A stretch of 64,000 nt of DNA from Pirellulales bacterium (GTDB lineage Bacteria > Planctomycetota > Planctomycetia > Pirellulales > JAEUIK01): contig JAHBXR010000002.1 in NCBI GenBank assembly GCA_019636335.1, positions 372,001 to 436,000 of the forward strand, read 5' to 3'. Both the position numbers and the translations under genes were made by a program. Positions 56,678-64,000 of this stretch are shown in pieces; position 1 is the stretch's first letter; each line of letters begins with the position of its first letter. The notes beneath the pieces were generated by a model that was not told the origin of the DNA, searched no databases, and saw only the letters and a program-made list of their open reading frames with translations.

Positions 56678-58858
56678 ATGCCCCCGAAGCCTGGTGCCAA
56701 GTCGAAGCGACCACCGCAGACGGTGTCGACCGCTGCGCATGTCGTCTCGGCGCGTCGTTGGCTCGCGCCCGGCTGGGTGGTCTTCCTCTGCGCCGCCGGT
56801 GCGTATGCGTACTTTCTGCACGCGCTCCCCTTTACGAATGCCGAGACCCGTTGGGCGCTCGTCCGAGCAATCGTCGAGCAGCATTCCCTTTCGATCGATG
56901 CCTATCACGCCCCCATCGGCGACAAGGCCCTCATCGACGGTCACTACTACACCGATAAGGCCCCCGGCTCGTCGTTGCTGGGGGTGCCGTTCTATGCGGT
57001 GCTGTACTACGCGGGGCGGATCACGGGGATGACGTTGTCGGACGCCGCGGAGCGCGAGATCGTGCGCTATTTCGTGGTTTCCTTGCCCGCCGCAGGCTTG
57101 GCCTGGCTTTTGTTTCACGCCGTTCGCGTCGCGGGGTGCCCGACCTTCTGGGCGGGCGTGCTGGCGCTGGCCTATGCGCTGGGCACCCCGGCGTTCCCCT
57201 ACTCGACGCTCTACTACGGACATTCGCCGGCAGCGCTGTGCGTGTTTGCCGCGTTCTATCTGATAGCGATGCCACGGGGGAGAATCGACGAACCGGTCGC
57301 GTCACCGACAACATCACAGGCTTGGCTGGCAGGTTTGCTCGCAGGGCTGGCCATCCTGATCGAGCACCCCATCGTCGTGCTGGTGGCGCCGCTGGGGCTG
57401 TATGTCTTGTTCGCGGTCCGACCCTTCTCGCGGACGATCTTGTTTGGCGCCGCCATCGTGCCGGGCGTGCTCATCACGCTGGCGTACAACGGGGCCATCA
57501 CGGGCGATCCCCTCACCTTCCCCTACAAGTTCGAAGCGACCGAGGCGTATCGGGCCGAAATGGCCGCCGGTCTCTACAGTGTCACGCATCCCAAGATCAC
57601 GGCGCTGTGGGATCTGACGTTCTCGCTCTCGCGCGGCATCTTTGTGTATTCCCCCTTCCTGCTCTTCGCGGTGGCCGGTGTCTACCTGGCGGCTCGCTGC
57701 GCCCCGCGGCTGCGGCCGGTGCTACTGGCGGGCACGATCGGCGCGGTGATGATCGTGTTCAACGCGTCGATCGATTCGCCCTGGGGAGGCTGGTCGTGCG
57801 GACCGCGGTACTTGATTCCCGGGCTGCCCTTTCTCGCCTTTGCCTGTTACGTCCCCTTGTTGCCAACACGCGGCTGGTGGTGGCGCCCCCTGTTTGCTGG
57901 TTTGGTGTTTGTGTCGGTTGCCCGGTTCCTCTGGGCCACGAGCGTCACGCCCCATCTGCCCGAGGCGATTGAGAATCCCGTCACGGAATTCTGGTGGCCG
58001 CTTGCGCAGGCCGGCGTGACAACCCCCAGCTTCGGCACATGGCTTGGTCTCGCGAGCGCCTGGTCGCTGCTGCCGCTCGTCGCCTGGATCGGTCTGGCGA
58101 TCCTTCTGCTCGCTCGTGCGCGCGAAACCGCAGCGCCGACGCACGTGGCGATGTCGTGGCAGGGGGTCGGCGTCGCACTCGCCGCGATCGCCGGTTTCGC
58201 GCTGCTGAGCCTCTGGCCGACGGAGGAGTCGATCATGAAGTACACTGTGCGCGCGGTGACCTTTCAGATGAACGGCGCACCGGAGGAGGCGCAACGAGAT
58301 TACACGCGTTTGCTAGAGCTGTACCAGGGCGAGGAAGAGCATCGCCGCAACGCGCTCGAGGCCCACGTGCGGCTGGGAGAGCACGCCCGCAGCGCCGGCG
58401 ACTTTCAGGTGGCCGAGGAGCATTACCGCGCGGGAATCGCGCTCGTGCCGCAGTTTCCGAATCCACGTTTCGCGCTGGCGATTGTGCTCGAAGCACAACA
58501 GCGTCCGCTGGAGGCGGTCGAAAGCTATCGCGCCGCCTACGAGCTCGATCCGCGCCGTGTCGATATCGGCCAACGCCTGGCATGGCTTTTGGCCACGCAT
58601 CCCGACGCGGAGGTGCGCGAGGGGGCCGAGGCGCTCGAGGTGGCCCAGGCCCTCTGTGCCGCCACACAGCAGTCCGATCCGCGCCTGTTGGATGCACTCG
58701 CCGCCGCGCTGGCCGAGACGGGGGACTACGCCGGCGCAATCACCCAGGCGGGGCTGGCCATTCGATTGGCCAACCAACGGGGCGACGTCAACCTGGCCCG
58801 CGCCATCCACGCCCGCCGGCAACTCTACGAGCGGGGGCAGCCCTATCACGGCGGATAA
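56678..58858 (+). CDS. Multi-pass membrane protein with C-terminal TPR domain
   Basis: 726 residues. After a basic N-terminus, about ten membrane segments carry a GT-C-like first loop (LPFTNAETRWALVRAIVEQH, then GDKALIDGHYYTDKAPGSS). The C-terminal ~200 residues are tetratricopeptide repeats (AQRDYTRLLELYQ, FQVAEEHYRAGIALVPQFPN, PLEAVESYRAAYELDPRRVD). It probably transfers sugars to an extracytoplasmic acceptor, with TPRs binding a partner. It follows msrA by 56 bases. Confidence 0.78.
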   Translation: MPPKPGAKSKRPPQTVSTAAHVVSARRWLAPGWVVFLCAAGAYAYFLHALPFTNAETRWALVRAIVEQHSLSIDAYHAPIGDKALIDGHYYTDKAPGSSLLGVPFYAVLYYAGRITGMTLSDAAEREIVRYFVVSLPAAGLAWLLFHAVRVAGCPTFWAGVLALAYALGTPAFPYSTLYYGHSPAALCVFAAFYLIAMPRGRIDEPVASPTTSQAWLAGLLAGLAILIEHPIVVLVAPLGLYVLFAVRPFSRTILFGAAIVPGVLITLAYNGAITGDPLTFPYKFEATEAYRAEMAAGLYSVTHPKITALWDLTFSLSRGIFVYSPFLLFAVAGVYLAARCAPRLRPVLLAGTIGAVMIVFNASIDSPWGGWSCGPRYLIPGLPFLAFACYVPLLPTRGWWWRPLFAGLVFVSVARFLWATSVTPHLPEAIENPVTEFWWPLAQAGVTTPSFGTWLGLASAWSLLPLVAWIGLAILLLARARETAAPTHVAMSWQGVGVALAAIAGFALLSLWPTEESIMKYTVRAVTFQMNGAPEEAQRDYTRLLELYQGEEEHRRNALEAHVRLGEHARSAGDFQVAEEHYRAGIALVPQFPNPRFALAIVLEAQQRPLEAVESYRAAYELDPRRVDIGQRLAWLLATHPDAEVREGAEALEVAQALCAATQQSDPRLLDALAAALAETGDYAGAITQAGLAIRLANQRGDVNLARAIHARRQLYERGQPYHGG

Positions 58859-58929
58859 GTTCGCCCCATTCGCCCGGCGATTCGCGAATTGACACCCCAC
58901 CAGTGGTCTGCTAGTCTCCCAGGTGCCGT

Positions 58930-59112
58930 GCGTTGGTGGTCGGTTGCTTCCGTTTGGGGAAGGCCGACGAACAGGGAACTCCGGTGCAATTCCGGGACGG
59001 CCCCGCCGCTGTAATCGAGCAACGGGAGCGGATCCTTCTTCACGCCATTGTCGCGTTTTGCGGCGAGAAGGCCTGATCCGCTCTGGCTCGCAGTCAGAAG
59101 ACCTACCAACGC
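58930..59112 (+). ncRNA. Cobalamin riboswitch (first)
   Basis: The B12-box core is clear: AGGGAACTCCGGTGCAATTC at 58973, then CGGGACGGCCCCGCCGCTGT ending in TAATC. The downstream GTCAGAAGACCTACC matches the GCCAGxAGACCTxCC element. The outer helix P1 can be drawn between GCGTTGGT (58930-58937) and ACCAACGC (59105-59112). It lies after the TPR membrane-protein gene and upstream of the DUF1559 prepilin-like gene, about 250 bases before its start, so it probably represses that gene when cobalamin is bound. The expression platform was not resolved. Confidence 0.93.
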
Positions 59113-59361
59113 GAAACCGATTGTGTCGTCTGCGAGGGACAGACGCCCCGGAGTGTGACGGTTTGCCCGCCTCATCATAGGTTGGCATCCCGGTTCGCGT
59201 TCGGTAGGAGTCCGCTAATCCAGCGAGCCTTGGGCCATTGTGCCGTGTGCGCGTCTGCTGGTTTGTATTGCGCGCTGTCACCAATATTCTGACAGCCGCA
59301 CGAGTCGTGCAGGACGCAGCACAGGGTGAATGGTCGCCTGCTCGCGGAACGAACCCGCTCG

Positions 59362-60294
59362 ATGCCACGACCTCAAGACACCCTGCTTTCCCGATCGTTC
59401 CGGCCTGTCCCGGCGGCCTCCGGCCGTGCCGGCATGCCGGCGGTCATGCTATGCAGGCTCCGTCGACAAAGAGTGGCGTTCACGCTCGTCGAACTCCTCG
59501 TGTCGGTGGCGATGATCGGCATCATGATCGGGCTCTTGCTGCCGGCGGTACAAGCGGCGCGCGAGGCAGGTCGACAAGCAAAGTGCCGTTCGAACCTGCG
59601 CCAGCTCGGCATCGCCCTGCACAGCTACCACGATAGCTTCGGCTACTTTCCCACCGGCTGCACGGAACGCGGGCGCAAGCAACTCGCCTGGTCGGTATTC
59701 ATCCTCCCCTATATCGAGCAGGAGAACGTGTGGCGACTCATCGACGTGAATCGTCCCTACACGAGCGCCGCCAATCGTGAAGCCACGACACGCATCATCC
59801 CCACGTACCTTTGTCCCAGCACGGCCCGGCTCGAATACGACCGCGTGGGCTATACGACCGGCGATCGGAACAACAATGGCCGCCAGGACCCGGGCGAGTT
59901 CATGGGCGTGACCGACTATGGCGGCATCTACGGCGCGGCCATGCCGGGTATCACCACCCTGGGCAATGGCGTCATGCTCTACGACAAGGCCATCAAAATC
60001 GTCGATATCTGCGACGGCACGAGCCAGACGGTCGTCGTGGCCGAAAACACGGGGCGCGGTTGGGCGCACGACGGCGAATGGGCCAACGGCGAGAACATCT
60101 TCGACCAGTACGGCCGCATCAACGACCCCGACAATCGCGATTTGAACGAGATGTGGAGCGATCACCCCGGCGGCGTGCAGACGCTGTTCTGCGACGGTAG
60201 CGTGCATTTTCTCCGCGATGAGATGGATCTTAAGACCCTCGAAGCCATTTGCACGCGCAACGGTCGCGACGTGCTCACGCAAGTAATTCCCTAA
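59362..60294 (+). CDS. DUF1559 domain protein with prepilin-type leader
   Basis: 310 residues from ATG 59362; GTG 59326 and ATGs at 59434 and 59446 are alternatives, and the last would give a more usual short leader. The prepilin processing motif is VAFTLVELLVSVAMIG (cleavage before F40), followed by GLLLPAVQAAREAGRQ, then the DUF1559 body (CRSNLRQLGIALHSYHDSFG, and the C-terminal HPGGVQTLFCDGSVHFL motif). The family is expanded in planctomycetes. What is unusual is the cobalamin riboswitch upstream, implying B12-responsive expression of a surface or pilus-like protein. Confidence 0.88.
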   Translation: MPRPQDTLLSRSFRPVPAASGRAGMPAVMLCRLRRQRVAFTLVELLVSVAMIGIMIGLLLPAVQAAREAGRQAKCRSNLRQLGIALHSYHDSFGYFPTGCTERGRKQLAWSVFILPYIEQENVWRLIDVNRPYTSAANREATTRIIPTYLCPSTARLEYDRVGYTTGDRNNNGRQDPGEFMGVTDYGGIYGAAMPGITTLGNGVMLYDKAIKIVDICDGTSQTVVVAENTGRGWAHDGEWANGENIFDQYGRINDPDNRDLNEMWSDHPGGVQTLFCDGSVHFLRDEMDLKTLEAICTRNGRDVLTQVIP

Positions 60295-60369
60295 TTCTCT
60301 CCTCGCCGCATTCAGGTTGCCGCTAATGTATCTCTCACACGACGCGTAGCACGCTGCACGTGTCGTGTT

Positions 60370-60553
60370 CCTCGCGCAGGCGCTAGGGAAGGCGGTGAAA
60401 AGCCGCCGCGGACGCGCCGCCGTGATGGGCCTTCGGAATCGTCGCCCGATTTCGATCGTTCTCCGTTGGGTGCCACTGCCAGCCCTCGATCGGTGTGGTG
60501 GGAAGGCGACGCGAGAATTGTGCCCTCAGCCGGAAGACCTGCCTCGCGCGAGG
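60370..60553 (+). ncRNA. Cobalamin riboswitch (second)
   Basis: AGGGAAGGCGGTGAAAAGCC, then GCCGCGGACGCGCCGCCGTG starting near 60384, fits the B12-box pattern GGGAAnnnGGTGnAAnnCC...GCnGnCnCGCCnCnGTnA with small deviations (GTGATG for GTAATG). CAGCCGGAAGACCTGCC at 60528-60544 matches the second conserved element. P1 is CCTCGCGC (60370-60377) with GCGCGAGG (60546-60553). It lies upstream of the double PEP-CTERM gene, with about 145 bases between P1 and the ATG. A separate switch from the one at 58930. Confidence 0.82.
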
Positions 60554-60699
60554 CTCCTTGCGAACGAAGTCGATCGCGTCTGCCCGACGCCCTCGCGCTT
60601 CGTTCCCCCCACTCGTTGATGGTGCTGCTCCGGCGGTGCCATCGTTTATTCCAGTAGCTCGTACGCATCCCGCGCGAATCGGGAAGAAAGGTCTTCAAG

Positions 60700-62550
60700 A
60701 TGTTTCGCTGTCAAAGTCTTCGTGCTCTGTCGTGGGCCCCGGTGCTGATCTTCGCCGTGGCGGCGAGCTGCGGCGTCCAGCACGCCTGGGCCGCCAGTTT
60801 TGCTTCGCAGGTGTTGTCCTACTCTCCTGGCACGACATCGAATCCCAGTTACAACGATCCCACCTCCGCGCTCGGGTCGCCAGAACGCTTCTCGGGCGAA
60901 GGCGGGCCCTTCCCCTCGGTGGTCAGCCCGTTCAGCCCGCCGTTCCTTACCAACGAACTGGTGTCGATCGGCGAAGGGGGGCATCTCACGCTGCGTTTGC
61001 AGAACTTTGCCTTGCCGCAGGCAGGCGGCCCGGAGATTGGCGTCTTCTCCAATGTCGGCATTGCCGACGACAACTATCCGAACGGCCAGGCCGGCACCCC
61101 CCCCTTCATCTTCGGCGGAGGCGTAGCGCACGTCGAAGTGAGCGAGGACGGCATCGCCTGGGTACCGCTCGGCCTCCACACGTTCAACGTGCCGACGAAC
61201 GGCTATCTCGACGCGGGCCCCTTCGACGGCACGCCGGGATCGGTCTTCTCCGACTTCGGCAAGCCGTTCACGGGCACGCTCTCGAGCTTCGCCGGACTGC
61301 CCTACTCGAGCCTCTCGGACTTCGACATCCTCGATCTGCTCGACGGATCGGGGGGAGGCACGTGGATCGACATCTCGGGCTCGGGCCTATCGCAAGTGGG
61401 CTTCGTGCGGTTCAGCGTGGCGGACGATGGCGATCCATTCACCTCCCTCAAGTTCGAGCTCGACGCCCTCTCGCTGGCTGACGTGGCGGTGGGAGCAGCC
61501 GTGCCCGAACCCTCCTCGGTCGCTCTGGCCGTGACGGGGGGCATCGGTTTGGGCGTGGGGGGCTGGCTGCGGCGGAAGCGTCACAACCAGCAGCAGAGGA
61601 AGGGCACGACCAAGGGAGCCGTCGCTGCGGCGGCGCTCGTGGTGGTATTGCTCTTCGCCTCGAGTGCCAACTCTGCGAGCGCGGCTACGCTGCTGCTCGA
61701 AAACTTCGCCGATGATCCCGTCTTGGGCGGACGTGCCACCCTGAGCGGTAGTGCGAGCCGTTTCAGCTTTGCACCCGGCAGCGCGACGGCGCATTACGAC
61801 TCCTTCGCCCCGACCGCCAAACTTTCGTTTCCCCTGGGCAAGACACTCACTCAGGCGGACGATTTCAGCTTTACCGTCGACTTTCGTCTTCTGAGTGCCG
61901 GCTACGTGGCGAACCAGAATGTCGGCGCGCAGATCGCCTTTGGACTCACCAATGCGCTCACCACCGGCAACGACCGTGCCGGTGGCACGACACACGATGC
62001 CTTCGACGTCGTCACGTTCGATTACTACGCGAATGTCTCCCCCCAATTCGGCGGCCCGTCGCTCGGGCCTAGCGTCGTGCAGAGCGACAACGGCGGCAGC
62101 TTCTTCTCGCGCATCGTCTTTCCCTTCGGTCCAGAGACGTCGATCGATACGATCGAAGGCGAACCCATGCTGCCCTTCGACAGCCTGCTACGCGCCTTTG
62201 TCGGATACCAGGCCGCCACGCGCACGCTGACCCTCACCGTCGGCGAGGCGGGCTCCCCCCTCGAAATCAACTTGCTCGGCGTCTCGCTCTTGCCGGGGGG
62301 CTTCGACGGCGACGTCACCACGATTCAAAACATCCTTCCGCCAAGCGTTCTGTTCTCCGTCGACCAATTCTCGATCGCGCAGTGGCAAGAGACCTTCGGC
62401 TTCGGGCTAATCGACGCCGATGTGGTCTTCGAGGGCATTCACGTCGTCGATGCCAGTGTTCCCGAGCCTAGCACTTGGGCCATTGCGTCTCTCGGTGGCG
62501 TGCTAGGAATAGCCGTCGGCCTGCGACGCCGACAGCAATGGCACGGCTGA
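60700..62550 (+). CDS. Tandem double PEP-CTERM surface protein
   Basis: 616 residues in one uninterrupted frame containing two complete exosortase substrates. Unit 1: Sec signal (APVLIFAVAASCGVQHAWAA), a beta-rich body with VLSYSPGTTSNPSYNDPTSA, ELVSIGEGGHLTLRL and GYLDAGPFDGTPG, then a PEP-CTERM signal at 268-295 (VPEPSSVAL, hydrophobic helix, RRKR). Unit 2 begins at once with a new signal-like segment (AVAAAALVVVLLFASS ... SASA at about 307-328), a lectin-like beta body, and a second PEP-CTERM at 587-610 (VPEPSTWAIASLGG ... RRR). No internal start codon was found at the junction. Preceded by the second cobalamin riboswitch. Confidence 0.87.
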   Translation: MFRCQSLRALSWAPVLIFAVAASCGVQHAWAASFASQVLSYSPGTTSNPSYNDPTSALGSPERFSGEGGPFPSVVSPFSPPFLTNELVSIGEGGHLTLRLQNFALPQAGGPEIGVFSNVGIADDNYPNGQAGTPPFIFGGGVAHVEVSEDGIAWVPLGLHTFNVPTNGYLDAGPFDGTPGSVFSDFGKPFTGTLSSFAGLPYSSLSDFDILDLLDGSGGGTWIDISGSGLSQVGFVRFSVADDGDPFTSLKFELDALSLADVAVGAAVPEPSSVALAVTGGIGLGVGGWLRRKRHNQQQRKGTTKGAVAAAALVVVLLFASSANSASAATLLLENFADDPVLGGRATLSGSASRFSFAPGSATAHYDSFAPTAKLSFPLGKTLTQADDFSFTVDFRLLSAGYVANQNVGAQIAFGLTNALTTGNDRAGGTTHDAFDVVTFDYYANVSPQFGGPSLGPSVVQSDNGGSFFSRIVFPFGPETSIDTIEGEPMLPFDSLLRAFVGYQAATRTLTLTVGEAGSPLEINLLGVSLLPGGFDGDVTTIQNILPPSVLFSVDQFSIAQWQETFGFGLIDADVVFEGIHVVDASVPEPSTWAIASLGGVLGIAVGLRRRQQWHG

Positions 62551-62582
62551 TTCTGGGCTTTGTGCTGCACAATCTCTCGTAG

Positions 62583-62651
62583 GTCAGGTACGCCGTACCT
62601 GACAATCAATCGAGTTGGCCACGTCGAAAGCGGTCAGGTACGCGAGTACCT
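62583..62651. repeat. Twin GTCAGGTAC palindromes after the PEP-CTERM gene
   Basis: GTCAGGTAC/GTACCTGAC with a 3-base loop (62583-62603) and AGGTAC/GTACCT with a GCGA loop (62636-62651). GGTCAGGTACG occurs as a direct repeat at 62582 and 62632. These may be a REP-like element and may also stop transcription of the PEP-CTERM gene, although no T-run follows. Confidence 0.6.
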
Positions 62652-62751
62652 ACAAAGTTTGGCGTGGCTGACAGCCGGTGCCATATCTGCGAGAATCATT
62701 CTGGTTCACCCTTCGTGAGCAAGGACTCTCCGCCTCCAGGATCGCACCGCC

Positions 62752-63552
62752 GTGTCTTCTGCTGCCGAACATAATGCCCGCGCTTGGGACGAGCTGGTGC
62801 GCCGCGGTGGACGTCACACGTTGCCGGTCAGCGATGCCGACTTGGCGAATCCCCTGGCTTCGCTCGATTCATGCGGCTGGCTGAGCGAGGGGGTCGCCGG
62901 ACGCCGCGTGCTCTGTCTCGGGGCGGGGGGTGGTCGACAAAGCGCTCTGTTTGCCGCTGCCGGAGCGGACGTGACCGTCGTCGATATCAGCGCCGCCATG
63001 CTCGCACTCGATCGCGAGGTGGCCACTCGACGCGGCCTCGCGCTACGCACGGTCGAGACCTCGATGGACGATCTGTCGATGCTCGCCGAGGCGTCGTTCG
63101 ACCTCGTCTGGCAGCCGGTGAGCACGTGCTATGTGCCCGACGTGCTGGCCGTATATCGGCAAGTGGCGTGCGTCGTGACGAGAGGCGGTCTCTACGTGAG
63201 CCAGCACAAGCAGCCGGCCTCGCTGCAGGCCGAGACCCACTCGTCGCTCGAGGGGGTCCGCCTCGCCGAACCCTATTACCGCAGCGGGCCCTTGCCCCCC
63301 GCCGGAAACACGCTCCACCGCGAACGTGGGACGCTCGAGTACCTGCACCGTTGGGAAGATCTCGTGGGTGGCCTCTGCCGCGCCGGCTTCGTTCTGGAAG
63401 ATCTCATCGAACCCTTTCACGGCCAGGACAGCACGCCGGGAAGTTTCGCTCATCGTTCGCAGTACGTGCCGCCGTATGTACGCTTGAAGGCACGACGCGT
63501 CGACCGCGGCGATGCAGCGCCCACGACACCGCCACGACTCTGGACCCGATAA
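62752..63552 (+). CDS. SAM-dependent class I methyltransferase
   Basis: 266 residues from GTG 62752. The SAM-binding motif I is VLCLGAGGGRQSALFAAAGA, motif II DVTVVDISAAMLALDREV, and motif IV-like FDLVWQPVSTCYVPD. The N-terminus has NARAWDELVRRGGRHTLPVS, as in a methyltransferase 11/25-type group. Substrate unknown. It follows the PEP-CTERM gene after about 200 bases with palindromes, so it is probably a separate unit not governed by the riboswitches. Confidence 0.85.
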   Translation: MSSAAEHNARAWDELVRRGGRHTLPVSDADLANPLASLDSCGWLSEGVAGRRVLCLGAGGGRQSALFAAAGADVTVVDISAAMLALDREVATRRGLALRTVETSMDDLSMLAEASFDLVWQPVSTCYVPDVLAVYRQVACVVTRGGLYVSQHKQPASLQAETHSSLEGVRLAEPYYRSGPLPPAGNTLHRERGTLEYLHRWEDLVGGLCRAGFVLEDLIEPFHGQDSTPGSFAHRSQYVPPYVRLKARRVDRGDAAPTTPPRLWTR

Positions 63553-63570
63553 CGCCTAGTGAGACTCGCG

Positions 63571-64000
63571 ATGCCCCACCGAATCGTCCGGTATGTGATG
63601 CACGGCGCGCTATTGATCCTGGCTTGCCTGGCCCCGATGAGCCTGGATCGCGCCGCGGCGGCCGAGCCCGCAGTGGTCAAGTCAACGTCCCCCGATAGCC
63701 TGCCACGCCTCGGGACCTTCCGCGAAGATATTACGCCTCCGCTGGGCAGCCCTCTCTGCGCGGGCTCGGTCAAGCCGCTCGTGGGGGTCGACGATCCACT
63801 CTGGGCCAAGGGTATCGTGCTCGACGATGGCCAGCATCGCTACGTGCTCTGCGCGCTCGATTGGTGCGAGGTGCGAAACCTCTCGCACGACCAGATGCGC
63901 ACGAAGCTCGCCGCGGCGGCAGGCACCGAACCGCGCTACGTCGCCGTGCAGTGCCTGCACCAGCACAACGCGCCCATCGTCGACAGCGCGGCGCAACATC
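63571..64000 (+). CDS. Neutral/alkaline ceramidase-like secreted protein (3' partial)
   Basis: First 143 residues; the frame runs off the window. Signal peptide in GALLILACLAPMSLDRAAAA. The following LGTFREDITPPLGSPLCAGS, DDPLWAKGIVLDDGQHRYVL, ALDWCEV and VQCLHQHNAP resemble the N-terminal region of neutral/alkaline non-lysosomal ceramidase-type hydrolases, which place zinc-binding histidines near the HQHNAP position. The starting ATG is 18 bases after the methyltransferase stop. Family assignment is tentative because most of the protein is missing. Confidence 0.65.
   Translation, partial: MPHRIVRYVMHGALLILACLAPMSLDRAAAAEPAVVKSTSPDSLPRLGTFREDITPPLGSPLCAGSVKPLVGVDDPLWAKGIVLDDGQHRYVLCALDWCEVRNLSHDQMRTKLAAAAGTEPRYVAVQCLHQHNAPIVDSAAQH

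Noticed and set aside
1..64000. tRNA, rRNA genes and CRISPR arrays
   Set aside because: I looked for T-loop and anticodon-stem patterns and for regularly spaced direct repeats by eye and saw none; a tRNAscan or CRISPR search would settle it.

Overview
The window is GC-rich, gene-dense chromosomal DNA from a planctomycete, probably of the Pirellulales type. The evidence is a DUF1501 protein, a DUF1559 prepilin-like protein, PEP-CTERM sorting signals, several PQQ-like beta-propeller proteins, methanofuran/tetrahydromethanopterin C1 genes in a bacterium, and an intergenic repeat whose reading frames give NPKRQRG and TRSVSEG, a signature I associate with this phylum.

Layout. 1-9.9 kb: distal spc operon plus alpha operon, all on +: rplE (partial), rpsN (zinc type), rpsH, rplF, rplR, rpsE, rplO, secY, adk, map, rpmJ, rpsM, rpsK, rpsD, rpoA, rplQ. 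rpmD and infA are absent from their usual places. 10-17.4 kb: HExxH protein, DUF1501 protein, penicillin-acylase-family hydrolase, HDOD/degenerate-GGDEF protein, M50 protease. 17.6-22.9 kb: primary sigma factor and UvrD/PcrA helicase on -, then a free-standing RNA polymerase alpha C-terminal domain. 23-28.5 kb: PQQ-propeller lipoprotein, a three-gene overlapping cluster ending in a P-loop ATPase, and a Cys/Thr-rich secreted protein.

28.5-35.1 kb: C1 module. fhcA and a fused FwdD-FwdB protein overlap on -. An ABC ATPase, a membrane protein and ftr run divergently on +. The FwdB part keeps the cysteines expected for a redox-active enzyme. 35-41.3 kb: PQQ propeller, CopZ-like Fe-S/Zn protein, EEP-family phosphatase, ClsB-like phospholipase D, degenerate RmlD-like protein, HAD phosphatase. 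41.4-47.8 kb: a partial Tad/Flp pilus locus on - (flp, a 36-aa small ORF, cpaA/tadV, tadE, cpaB, cpaC, cpaE), without the CpaF ATPase or TadB/TadC. A MITE-like element at 48.35-48.50 kb supplies the stop codon of the next gene.

48.5-58.9 kb: envelope glycosylation genes (two GT-C-like membrane proteins, a YfhO-like protein, a GT2 enzyme), a prenyltransferase-repeat/DUF362 pair and msrA. 58.9-62.6 kb: the most unusual part. Two separate cobalamin riboswitches precede, respectively, the DUF1559 prepilin-like gene and a gene whose single reading frame holds two consecutive PEP-CTERM precursor proteins. This suggests a B12-controlled cell-surface module. The window ends with a methyltransferase and the start of a ceramidase-like gene. 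No tRNA, rRNA or CRISPR array was seen.
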